DNA of 64,000 nucleotides from Desulfuromonadales bacterium. GTDB lineage: Bacteria > Desulfobacterota > Desulfuromonadia > Desulfuromonadales > Geopsychrobacteraceae. The DNA lies in contig JAFGEL010000038.1 in assembly GCA_016931615.1 (NCBI GenBank), positions 1 through 64,000 of the forward strand, written 5' to 3'. The position numbers and the translations under genes were made by a program. The notes beneath the pieces are model-generated. The model ran no database searches. It was not told where the DNA came from and saw only the letters and a list, made by a program, of their open reading frames with translations. Each line of letters starts with the position of its first letter. The first letter of the stretch is position 1. This document shows, one piece after another, positions 35,657-43,433 of the stretch.

Positions 35657-36670
35657 ATGAGCTACCGCATCGCCATCAACGGTTACGGACGCATCGGCCA
35701 GAGTGTTCTGCGGGCACTCTACACCAATCAGCACTACCACGATCTCAAGGTTGTTGCCATCAATGAACTGGCCGACCTTGAAACCCTGACTTACCTGACC
35801 CGCTATGATACCACCCATGGACGTTTTCCGGTCGCCGTCAAGAACGACGGGTCTCAGCTGTTGATCAACGGTGATGCCATCAAAGTTTTCAATGAGCAGC
35901 AGCCCGAAAATCTGCCCTGGGAACAACTCGGCATCGATCTGGTTTGCGAGTGCAGCGGCAGCTATACCGATCGGGCAACAGCCGAAAAACACCTCGAGTC
36001 CGGAGCCGGAAAACTGCTCTTTTCTCAACCGGCCGACGATAACATCGACGTGACGGTGGTTTTTGGCTTTAACCATGCCGAGCTCAAAGCGGACCACAAG
36101 ATCGTTTCCAACGCCTCATGTACCACCAATTGCGTTGTTCCGGTCTTAAACCTTCTCGATCAGCATTTCGGCATCACCAACGGTGTCAGCACCACCATCC
36201 ATTCGGTTATGAATGATCAGCCGGTGATCGACCGCTACCATCAGAGCGATCTGCGCCTGACCCGTAGTGCCATGCATTCAATGATTCCCGTGGAAACCGG
36301 CCTGAGCCTGGGCATCGCCAAATTCCTCCCCCATCTGCGGGGCAAGATCGAATGTCTGCACCTGCGCGTTCCGACCATCAACGTGTCACTGATGGATCTG
36401 GCTATCAACCTGCGCACGCCCACCGACTCTCACAGCATCAATGCACTTTTTAAACAGGCCTCCTCAGCGGAGCTCGCAGGACTGGTCGGCTACAGTGAAG
36501 AACCCCACGCCTCCGTCGATTTCAACACCGACTCGCGCTCGGCTGTCGTTGACGGCACCCAAACCCGGGTCAGTGACGGCCAGCTGGTGAAATTAATGGT
36601 CTGGTTTGACAACGAATGGAGTTACGCTAACCGCATGCTCGACGTTGCCGGCTACTGGCTGAGCCGCTAA
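35657..36670 (+). CDS. epd: erythrose-4-phosphate dehydrogenase (GapA-like family)
   Basis: A 337-residue NAD-dependent aldehyde dehydrogenase of the GAPDH superfamily. The NAD loop NGYGRIGQ is at residues 8-15, the catalytic Cys155 is in SNASCTTNC and His182 lies in TTIHSVMND. The segment HSVMNDQPVIDRYHQSDLRLTRSAMHSMIPVETG matches Epd rather than glycolytic GAPDH, which has a TADQRLVD-type loop there. Epd oxidises erythrose 4-phosphate to 4-phosphoerythronate for pyridoxal phosphate synthesis. A GAPDH-like role is a less likely alternative. Confidence 0.85.
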   Translation: MSYRIAINGYGRIGQSVLRALYTNQHYHDLKVVAINELADLETLTYLTRYDTTHGRFPVAVKNDGSQLLINGDAIKVFNEQQPENLPWEQLGIDLVCECSGSYTDRATAEKHLESGAGKLLFSQPADDNIDVTVVFGFNHAELKADHKIVSNASCTTNCVVPVLNLLDQHFGITNGVSTTIHSVMNDQPVIDRYHQSDLRLTRSAMHSMIPVETGLSLGIAKFLPHLRGKIECLHLRVPTINVSLMDLAINLRTPTDSHSINALFKQASSAELAGLVGYSEEPHASVDFNTDSRSAVVDGTQTRVSDGQLVKLMVWFDNEWSYANRMLDVAGYWLSR

Positions 36671-36717
36671 AAACTGCTGAGCAGTTACCTTTCCCGGATT
36701 GGGTCTCTGTTCATCGC

Positions 36718-37185
36718 TCATGCTTCTCTTAAACATGGCAACTCATGATTGATGCGGGATTCAAAGACAATCGATGTTTCAATCCGTGTCACCCCCGGTC
36801 GACTGGTGAACTGATCGAAACCCAGATTTTTCAGATGGAAGGTATCGCGAACGACAACATGCACAATGAGGTCGAAATGCCCGGTCACCAGATGGGCCGA
36901 TTTCACCTCGGGGATATTCAGCATCTCATCCATGATCTGATCGACGATCCCGCGTTCGTGCCGTGACAGTTGAATCATAAACAGCGCTTCCAAACCAACC
37001 CCCATAGCCTTGGCATCCACCTCCGCATGGGCACCGACCAGAACCCCGCTGTCCCATAATCTTTTGAGCCGTTCATAGACGCTGGACGGGGCCAGCTCCA
37101 CTTCAGCGGCGATCTGCTTGTTCGACAGCCGTGCATTGTTCTGCAAAAGCCGAATTATTTCGATGTCGATTCGGTCAAGCTTCAT
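36718..37185 (-). CDS. Lrp/AsnC family transcriptional regulator
   Basis: About 155 residues. An N-terminal helix-turn-helix (LDRIDIEIIRLLQNNARLSNKQIAAEVELAPSSVYERLKRL) is followed by an AsnC ligand-binding domain (ALFMIQLSRHERGIVDQI, TGHFDLIVHVVV). It is divergent from methionine gamma-lyase; in Pseudomonas putida an Lrp-type protein, MdeR, controls mdeA, so a similar role is likely. The start at 37185 has AAAGGG just upstream; an ATG at 37200 would add five residues. Confidence 0.9.
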   Translation of the reverse strand: MKLDRIDIEIIRLLQNNARLSNKQIAAEVELAPSSVYERLKRLWDSGVLVGAHAEVDAKAMGVGLEALFMIQLSRHERGIVDQIMDEMLNIPEVKSAHLVTGHFDLIVHVVVRDTFHLKNLGFDQFTSRPGVTRIETSIVFESRINHELPCLREA

Positions 37186-37320
37186 CCCACACCCTTTCAT
37201 CCGAAAATAATTTTATTAACTAGCAATATATTCATAAATTATACTTATCGATATCAAATTTAACAAATTATCTTTTGTATAAAGAAACAATAAAGGAATA
37301 TTATTCGTAAGGATAAATCA
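37186..37320. promoter_or_regulatory. divergent lrp / methionine gamma-lyase promoter region
   Basis: A strongly AT-rich 135-base gap between a regulator and the enzyme gene it probably controls. Lrp-type sites are degenerate and AT-rich, and I cannot fix an exact operator. AAGGA precedes the lyase ATG. Confidence 0.5.
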
Positions 37321-38517
37321 ATGAGTCACTCGGAGCAGAACAAAAAGGGCTTTACCACCCGAGCCATACATCACGGCTACGACCCCTACTCCGGATACGG
37401 AGCGCTGAACCCTCCCCTGCACATGAGCTCAACCTACTGCTTCCCCACGGTTGATGAAGGCAGTGCGCGATTCGCCGGAGAAAAGGAAGGTTTCGTTTAC
37501 TCGCGCGTCGGCAACCCCACCACCGGTCTTCTGGAACAGCGCCTTGCCGTACTCGAAAACGGCGAGGCAGCCCTGGTCACGGCCTCGGGGATGGGGGCCA
37601 CCACCTCACTGTTGTGGACCCTGCTCGCTCCGGGCGATGAGATCATTGCCGATACCACCCTGTATGGCTGCACCTATGCCTTCTTCAATCACGGGTTGAC
37701 AAAATTCGGCGTCAAAGTCACTCATGCCGACCTGACTGACCCTGCCAACCTGGCCAACACCATCAGCGAAAAAACCAGGGCGGTTTTTTTCGAATCGCCC
37801 GCCAATCCCAACATGCGCCTGGTCGATATCGCGGCCATTGTTGCAATCGCCCGCAAGCACCACTGCCAGGTGATCGTGGATAACACTTATTGCACCCCCT
37901 ATCTGCAGCGTCCCCTTGAACTGGGCGCGGACTATGTTGTGCATTCCGCAACCAAGTACCTTGGCGGGCATGGCGACCTGATCGCCGGAGCCATCGTCGG
38001 GCCGAAGGAAGCGCTCGACCAGGTGCGCTTCTACGGCATCAAGGATATGACCGGCGCGGTCCTCTCCTCCCAGGATGCTTTCCTGGTCCTGCGCGGGTTG
38101 AAAACCCTGGCGTTGCGCATGGAACGCCATTGCCAAAACGCGCAAGCCGTTGCCGAATACCTGAGCGCCCATCCCAAGGTTGAAATCTGCCACTATCCCG
38201 GTTTGAAAACCTTTGCGCAAAAAAAACTGGCCGAGCGCCAGATGTCCCTGCCGGGCGGGATGATCGCCTTCGAGCTGAAAGGCGGGTTCGAAGCCGGCCG
38301 CCGCTTCATGGACGCACTGCAGCTGATCACCAGGGCCGTCAGCCTGGGTGATGCGGAAAGCCTTGCGCAGCACCCGGCGAGCATGACCCATGCGACCTAT
38401 TCTCCCGAGGAGCGCCGGGAACACCTGATCAGCGAGGGGTTGGTCAGAATCTCTGCCGGGCTGGAGGATCAGGACGATCTTCTCAGCGATATCGATCAGG
38501 CACTGGCAGCTATCTGA
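37321..38517 (+). CDS. megL: methionine gamma-lyase
   Basis: A 398-residue PLP enzyme of the Cys/Met metabolism family. It cleaves L-methionine to methanethiol, ammonia and 2-oxobutyrate. The PLP lysine is Lys212 in SATKYLGGHGD. Cys117 in TLYGCTYAF corresponds to the Cys116 that distinguishes methionine gamma-lyases from cystathionine lyases. Other family landmarks are YSRVGNPTT and VDNTYCTPYLQRP. The divergent Lrp gene fits methionine-responsive control. A cystathionine or homocysteine lyase activity is a weaker alternative. Confidence 0.9.
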   Translation: MSHSEQNKKGFTTRAIHHGYDPYSGYGALNPPLHMSSTYCFPTVDEGSARFAGEKEGFVYSRVGNPTTGLLEQRLAVLENGEAALVTASGMGATTSLLWTLLAPGDEIIADTTLYGCTYAFFNHGLTKFGVKVTHADLTDPANLANTISEKTRAVFFESPANPNMRLVDIAAIVAIARKHHCQVIVDNTYCTPYLQRPLELGADYVVHSATKYLGGHGDLIAGAIVGPKEALDQVRFYGIKDMTGAVLSSQDAFLVLRGLKTLALRMERHCQNAQAVAEYLSAHPKVEICHYPGLKTFAQKKLAERQMSLPGGMIAFELKGGFEAGRRFMDALQLITRAVSLGDAESLAQHPASMTHATYSPEERREHLISEGLVRISAGLEDQDDLLSDIDQALAAI

Positions 38518-38591
38518 AGCTGATCTAGCAGGGAAAAGCCAGTACGGCAAAAAAGGCCGGAATTGGGCGATGGAACTAACCGCACGGGAGA

Positions 38592-39437
38592 CTAGTGACT
38601 GATCCGCAGCAGGATAATGCCCAGCATCGTCAGCAGGGTGGCAATGATCTTTGCCCCGCTCAGCCGCTCCTTAAGGAAGCAGGTGCCGAACAGCAGAACG
38701 AAAACAATGCTGGTTTCGCGCAAAGCCGTAACCAGGGCAATCGGCGCCCGGGTGAAAGCCCAGGTGATCGAAGCGTAGGCGGCGAACGACAGGCCGCCGC
38801 CGAGCAAAGTCAAAGGCAAGTTCTGGAATACTGTTTTTTTGAGGCTTCCTGGCCGCGCGCGCTCAACCAGGCCAGCAAAAATGACCGCATTGAGCAGAGA
38901 CAGCCAACCGTAATACCCGACCGCCGTTCCAGCCGTGCGGGCTCCCAGCCCGTCCGTCAACGAATAAGCGGCGATAAAGCAGCCTGTCGCCAAAGCCAGC
39001 ACCACCGGTTTGAACTGTCGTAATCCATCAGCCTGGCGGACGTAAGAGAGGCTCATAATCCCGCATCCGATCATGAAAATCGCCGCCAGTTGCCCGCCAG
39101 ACAGACTCACCCCCAGGAAAAGCAGGGAGAACCCCGTGACCAGCATCGGTGCGACACCCCGGGCCAGCGGGTAAACCTGACTTAAATCTCCGACCCGATA
39201 AGAATTGAGCAGGAAGAACTGATAGCAGGTGTGCAGACCGGCACTGAAGATGAGATAGGGCAGCGCAACAGTCAACGGCAAGGGAGCGATCATAATCGCA
39301 GCCAGCGAGAAGGGAACATGGCCGATCACCACTGCGCTCATGCTGATAAACTTATCCGGAATCCGTTTGACCATGAAATTCCAGGAGGCGTGCAAAATTG
39401 CAGCACAGAGCACGATGGCCATGATGGACAGAGACAT
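38592..39437 (-). CDS. EamA/DMT family transporter
   Basis: A 281-residue inner-membrane protein with about ten transmembrane helices in two EamA repeats (LCAAILHASWNFMVKR at the start; ALVTALRETSIVFVLLFGTCFLKERLSGAKI near the end). Family members export metabolites such as amino acids. It lies just after the methionine gamma-lyase gene on the opposite strand; no substrate can be assigned. Confidence 0.88.
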   Translation of the reverse strand: MSLSIMAIVLCAAILHASWNFMVKRIPDKFISMSAVVIGHVPFSLAAIMIAPLPLTVALPYLIFSAGLHTCYQFFLLNSYRVGDLSQVYPLARGVAPMLVTGFSLLFLGVSLSGGQLAAIFMIGCGIMSLSYVRQADGLRQFKPVVLALATGCFIAAYSLTDGLGARTAGTAVGYYGWLSLLNAVIFAGLVERARPGSLKKTVFQNLPLTLLGGGLSFAAYASITWAFTRAPIALVTALRETSIVFVLLFGTCFLKERLSGAKIIATLLTMLGIILLRISH

Positions 39438-39773
39438 GGTAGGTCCCGATATGATGTAGAATAATGAATCGCACCCAGATTCGGACAGAACCGGCCAGCC
39501 AAGATTTTTTCAATCATAACACAGCGAAGTGTTCGTACAATTCAAGGGCTGAGGGGCTTTTAAATTAACGAAGCGACTCGATTTATTTTTTGACTTTAGT
39601 GTCTGATTTTCACAGGATGAGGGTTCGTGGAAGAGCCAGAAAACCATACGATCCAGATCAAACTTTTCAAGCTGAGCCCCATCAAGGAGCAGATGTCTGG
39701 GGAATATTGCTGGCTGTATTTTGCCCATAACCGTGCGTGTAAAACAGGGCTATTAACAGTGGAAAGAGCGACT
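39438..39773. other. divergent intergenic region
   Basis: A 336-base gap between the EamA gene and the rightward SDR gene. The frame of the SDR is open back to 39627, but that extension has no SDR-like sequence and its start has no ribosome site. I see no RNA gene or repeat. Confidence 0.4.
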
Positions 39774-40568
39774 ATGAATGACTTCACCGGAAAGACCGTC
39801 TGGATCACCGGCGCTTCATCGGGTATCGGCGCCGCATTAGCGCGATTACTGGCCGCGAAAGGGGCCAGGCTGATTCTCTCGGCGCGCTCCGTCGACAAGC
39901 TGGAAGCGGTCCGACAGAGTTGCCTCAACCCCGCTGACCAGTTGTGCCTGCCCCTCGACCTTGCCGACCCCGCTTCGATCGAAGCAGCCTGGAATCATTT
40001 GCAGGAGATACCCCGTGATGTGGATATCCTGATCAACAACGCCGGGATGACCCAGCGTGCCCGCGTGCTTGACACTCGAATGGAGGTTTACCGGCAGCTG
40101 CTGGAGGTCAATTTCATGGCCGCAGTCGATTTGACCAAAAAGGTCCTGCCGGGCATGATCGAGCGCGGCACAGGACAGATCGTTGCAATCAGCAGCCTGA
40201 TGGGTAAGTTCGCCTCGCCGCAACGGTCCGGCTACGCCGCCGCCAAACACGCGTTGCAGGGTTTTATGGACTCCTTAAGCGCTGAGGTTCATTCCACTGG
40301 TATTCGGGTGCTGGTCGCTTCGCCCGGTTTTGTCAACACCGATGTCTCGCTTAATGCCCTGCGCGGCGACGGCACCCTTCACGGTAAGATGGACCCGGAA
40401 CAGGCAGCGGCCATTTCTGCCGAAAAATGTGCCGAACAGATTGTTGCCGCCATGATCAAAGGACGTGCCGAGGTTTTCCCCGGCGGCAAAGAACGCATCG
40501 GGCTGCTGTTGCACCGGATTTCGCCGGCGCTGTTACGGCGGGTAATGCGCAAGCTTCAGGCAAACTGA
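39774..40568 (+). CDS. short-chain dehydrogenase/reductase (SDR), DhrB/DltE-like
   Basis: A 264-residue classical SDR with the cofactor motif TGASSGIGAA near residue 12, NNAGMTQRA near residue 87, and the Ser-Tyr-Lys triad (ISSLMG, YAAAKHALQG). The C-terminal RISPALLRRVMRKL is typical of membrane-peripheral SDRs acting on lipids or steroids. The ATG at 39774 follows GGAAAGAG. A GFA-type gene follows on the same strand 49 bases later. Confidence 0.87.
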   Translation: MNDFTGKTVWITGASSGIGAALARLLAAKGARLILSARSVDKLEAVRQSCLNPADQLCLPLDLADPASIEAAWNHLQEIPRDVDILINNAGMTQRARVLDTRMEVYRQLLEVNFMAAVDLTKKVLPGMIERGTGQIVAISSLMGKFASPQRSGYAAAKHALQGFMDSLSAEVHSTGIRVLVASPGFVNTDVSLNALRGDGTLHGKMDPEQAAAISAEKCAEQIVAAMIKGRAEVFPGGKERIGLLLHRISPALLRRVMRKLQAN

Positions 40569-40617
40569 TCTGAGATTGCCTGAACAGAACAGGAAGAATC
40601 GGGAAAAAGGATTGAAA

Positions 40618-41118
40618 ATGCTTTCCAGCGAAAATTCATTCGGAGCTGAATATGCTTCCCCTGATGATCCGGAATTTATTCCGAAATACCGGGCTGCCTG
40701 TTTTTGCGGCGGCGTTCGCTACGAGGTGAGCGCCGATCCCGTGGATGTGAAAATCTGCCATTGCCGGGCCTGTCAGACCCTGCACGGAGCTCCCATGCAG
40801 TGGGCTGCCATCTTTCACAAGCGTCATGTCAGGGTCACTGCCGGCCTGGATCTCCTGCACTTCTACAACAGCGAGCAGGACCGGGATGAACGCATTTTAC
40901 CCTGTAAAATCAGCTGCAGCCGCTGTGGCACCCCGATCGCCGATGAAGGGCGCAGGATGTGGCTGGCCTTTCCCACGCTGTTCGATTTCGGTCCGGGCAA
41001 CGAGGTGCCGGATGCATTCAAACCGACCTGCCATCTTTTCTACGGCCTGCGTGTGGCGGACATGCGGGACGATTTGCCCAAGTGGTCCGGGCATAAGAAC
41101 CATTCCGACCGACTGTAA
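40618..41118 (+). CDS. GFA/CENP-V-type zinc protein
   Basis: About 166 residues with the GFA zinc ligands CFCGGVRYEV, CHCRACQ and CSRCGTP in order. The family was named for glutathione-dependent formaldehyde-activating enzyme, though most members have no proven activity. The ATG at 40618 follows AAAAAGGA. Its 3' end is repeated in degraded form at 42983, on the far side of the hipBA module. Confidence 0.85.
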   Translation: MLSSENSFGAEYASPDDPEFIPKYRAACFCGGVRYEVSADPVDVKICHCRACQTLHGAPMQWAAIFHKRHVRVTAGLDLLHFYNSEQDRDERILPCKISCSRCGTPIADEGRRMWLAFPTLFDFGPGNEVPDAFKPTCHLFYGLRVADMRDDLPKWSGHKNHSDRL

Positions 41119-41190
41119 ACAGGAGGAAAACCGAAGAACATCCCTATTTCATGCGTCTGGTGTTTTCCGGAAAAGTTTTCTCCCCGCTCA

Positions 41191-41210
41191 ATATATCCGA
41201 ACGGATATAT
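41191..41210. promoter_or_regulatory. hipBA operator 1
   Basis: ATATATCCGAACGGATATAT, with perfect 8-base arms around GAAC. It contains the TATCC and GGATA halves known from E. coli HipB operators, though the spacing is shorter (4 rather than 8 bases). Confidence 0.75.
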
Positions 41211-41240
41211 TCTTACCCTTTACCCCGACCTCCTCTCAAT

Positions 41241-41258
41241 TATGTCTGTTCGGACATA
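41241..41258. promoter_or_regulatory. hipBA operator 2
   Basis: TATGTCTGTTCGGACATA, six-base arms TATGTC and GACATA, a variant of the same dyad. It ends 4 bases before a TTGACT (41263-41268) that could be the -35 box. Confidence 0.75.
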
Positions 41259-41289
41259 TTTCTTGACTTTCCCGCTGCTTCCGTAGGAA

Positions 41290-41305
41290 TATGTCTGAAC
41301 GGATA
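41290..41305. promoter_or_regulatory. hipBA operator 3, over the -10 region
   Basis: TATGTCTGAACGGATA, a hybrid of the two other dyads. It overlaps the likely -10 region 17 bases past TTGACT and lies 29 bases before the hipB ATG. Binding here would block transcription. Confidence 0.72.
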
Positions 41306-41333
41306 AATTTTACTCTTCAAAGAAAGAATTAAT

Positions 41334-41609
41334 ATGACTGCACGCGGCGATTCAATCAGTCATGATCAGGACTACGGCCGGATTTCCTCGGTAGCGGATA
41401 TCGGGCGGCTGGTGCGACTCAAACGTAAGCAGCTCGGCGTGCTGCAGGAGGATGCCGCCGGCCTCTCCGCAGTGGGCACCAAATTTTTGTCGCAACTGGA
41501 AAACGGCAAGGAAAGCGCTGAAATCGGCCTGGTGCTGCAAGTTCTGAAATCGATGGGGCTGGAAGTTTACATCTATCCCCGTGGCAACGATCCGTTGAAA
41601 AGGCGTTAG
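41334..41609 (+). CDS. hipB: HipB-type antitoxin and repressor
   Basis: A 91-residue helix-turn-helix protein of the Xre type (DIGRLVRLKRKQLGVLQEDAAGLSAVGTKFLSQLENGKESAEIGLVLQVLKSMGLEVYIYP). It would bind the three upstream dyads and hold the HipA kinase inactive. The stop is directly followed by the hipA ATG, so the two are tightly coupled. Confidence 0.9.
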   Translation: MTARGDSISHDQDYGRISSVADIGRLVRLKRKQLGVLQEDAAGLSAVGTKFLSQLENGKESAEIGLVLQVLKSMGLEVYIYPRGNDPLKRR

Positions 41610-42866
41610 ATGGAAACCCTTGATGTTTACCTGAATCGCTTGCCGGTCGGCCGCTTGACGCATGAGGCGGGAAGGTTGTCGTTCCGTTATCTGCCGGAGT
41701 ATCAGTCAGCGCCGCAGGCGTTACCGTTATCGCGCCATCTGCCGCTGAATCATGACCTGGCGACAGTGGGGTTCGACGATGCGGCCAGCCGCGCGTTTTT
41801 CGAGAACCTGCTGCCGGAAGGAAACTTGCGGACGCAGATTGTCCGCAGATTGGGAATCTCGCCGGAAAATATTTTTGCCCTGTTGAACGAACTGGGCGGC
41901 GACTGCGCCGGTGCGGTGCGCCTGCTGCCGCAGGGGCAGGGTCCGAGGGAGCATGGCGGCTACCGCCTGCTCAGCGAAACGGCGCTGACGAAGCGACTGG
42001 CGAACCTGCCTGTGCATCCCATGCTGGCTGACGAAGACGGGGTGCGCTTGTCGCTGGCCGGTGCGCAGAACAAATTGCCATTACATTACGACGGCGAAAA
42101 TTTTTTTATCCCTGAAAAGGATGCGCCTTCCACCCACATCCTCAAAACACCGATTGAGCGGTTGGACAATACGGTTGTCAATGAAGCCTTCTGCATGAAC
42201 CTGGCGCAGCGAACCGGATTGAAGGTTCCCGTCGCAACGGTGGTTGAGATCGACGGCTCAGCCGTCTATCTGGTGGAACGCTATGATCGGCGACGGACTG
42301 ATGATGGTTTCATCCGCTTGCATCAGGAGGATTTTTGTCAGGCGCTCGGGGTGGAATCGGCCGGAAAATACGAGAAAGAGGGCGGACCGGGTTTTGCCGC
42401 CTGCTTTGGGCTGCTGCGCGAGTGGTCCGATGAGCCGTTGGCCGACGTCGCCGCACTGCTGCGCTGGGCGCTGTTCAATTTTTTGATCGGCAACGCCGAT
42501 GCCCATGGTAAAAACATTTCCTTTTTGTACGCCGACGGCGAGGTGCGGCTGGCCCCTTTCTACGACCTGATTTCCACTGCTGTTTATGAGGACCAGATCA
42601 ACAACAAATTCGCCATGCGCATGGGTGGGCGGAAAGACCCGCGCTATCTGGTAAAGAGCGATCTGGAAAAATTTGCCGCCGAGATCGGCATCGGTTTGCG
42701 GGGCGTTACAAGGGAGTTGGCGCGTTTGCTGGCGGAAATAGAACCCGCCGCCGCAATCTTGGCAGAGGAATATCACCGGAAATATGCCGACCCGCCGGTT
42801 GTCGGGCGGATCAGGCAGGTTTTGCAACAACGCATGGACAAAGCTGAATTTTTATTGAGCCGGTAA
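41610..42866 (+). CDS. hipA: HipA-type serine/threonine kinase toxin
   Basis: A 418-residue HipA homologue. E. coli HipA phosphorylates glutamyl-tRNA synthetase and causes persistence. Motifs include the N-terminal HipA_N region (YQSAPQALPLSRHLPL), the P-loop-like SLAGAQNKLPLHY, the catalytic FLIGNADAHGKNISFLY with its Asp, and the metal-binding Asp in LAPFYDLIST. All appear intact, so the kinase should be active. The module is inserted between a GFA gene and a remnant of its 3' end. Confidence 0.93.
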   Translation: METLDVYLNRLPVGRLTHEAGRLSFRYLPEYQSAPQALPLSRHLPLNHDLATVGFDDAASRAFFENLLPEGNLRTQIVRRLGISPENIFALLNELGGDCAGAVRLLPQGQGPREHGGYRLLSETALTKRLANLPVHPMLADEDGVRLSLAGAQNKLPLHYDGENFFIPEKDAPSTHILKTPIERLDNTVVNEAFCMNLAQRTGLKVPVATVVEIDGSAVYLVERYDRRRTDDGFIRLHQEDFCQALGVESAGKYEKEGGPGFAACFGLLREWSDEPLADVAALLRWALFNFLIGNADAHGKNISFLYADGEVRLAPFYDLISTAVYEDQINNKFAMRMGGRKDPRYLVKSDLEKFAAEIGIGLRGVTRELARLLAEIEPAAAILAEEYHRKYADPPVVGRIRQVLQQRMDKAEFLLSR

Positions 42867-42982
42867 GCAGGAGTTGAGAGAAAATATTCATCACATGAGC
42901 TTGAACGCCTACGAACCATGAACGACTCATCAGGAAACTCAGGGGACAGCATGAAATGGGACTATATCGTATCCCGGATGTT

Positions 42983-43113
42983 TAGCTGCGGCACCCCGAT
43001 TGCTGATGAAGGTCAAACCAACCTGCCAGCTTTTCGCCGGCCTGCGGGTTATAAATATGCGGGACGATCTGCCCAAGTGGTCCGGGCATAAGGACCATTC
43101 TGCCCGGCTGTAA
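42983..43113 (+). pseudogene. remnant copy of the GFA gene 3' end
   Basis: TTTAGCTGCGGCACCCCGAT at 42983 matches the zinc-ligand region of the GFA gene at 40618, and 43057-43113 repeats its last 19 codons with about 90% identity, including the stop. The middle part is deleted and the frame is broken. It is a degraded duplicate, not a working gene. Confidence 0.8.
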
Positions 43114-43433
43114 AACAGTGGAGAAAGGGCAACAGTTAATTCAATGGAGTTGTTTTTCATTGTCCCTTTACCATTCTGGGTGAGTGTTTCACTCGATACT
43201 CCTGTTACACCGGCATAGGATCATCGCGTCGCTGTATTCGATTTTTTGCCCACTTCCACGAAAAAAACAAATCAATCATTTCAAGGAAGTAACCTCCCAG
43301 ATAACGAATTATTAGCTGGATGGACAAAAAAAATTAACAATATATACTGTTTGGCAGAGGGGTCCCGCAAAATCGGCACGTACCCGTAGGTGTTCACTGG
43401 CGATTTGGAGATAACTCTTAAGATGGTGCTGGA
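43114..43433. other. intergenic stretch before the histidine kinase
   Basis: No gene is supported. GAGTGTTTCACTC at about 43181-43193 is a small hairpin. The last 60 bases should hold the promoter of the kinase gene, but no clear boxes are seen. Confidence 0.35.

Noticed and set aside
37606-38550. A 314-codon frame antisense to methionine gamma-lyase
   Set aside because: It is a shadow of the lyase gene in GC-rich sequence, with no recognisable domain.
42939-43160. A leftward 73-codon gene
   Set aside because: It runs antisense through the degraded GFA remnant and has no features of its own.
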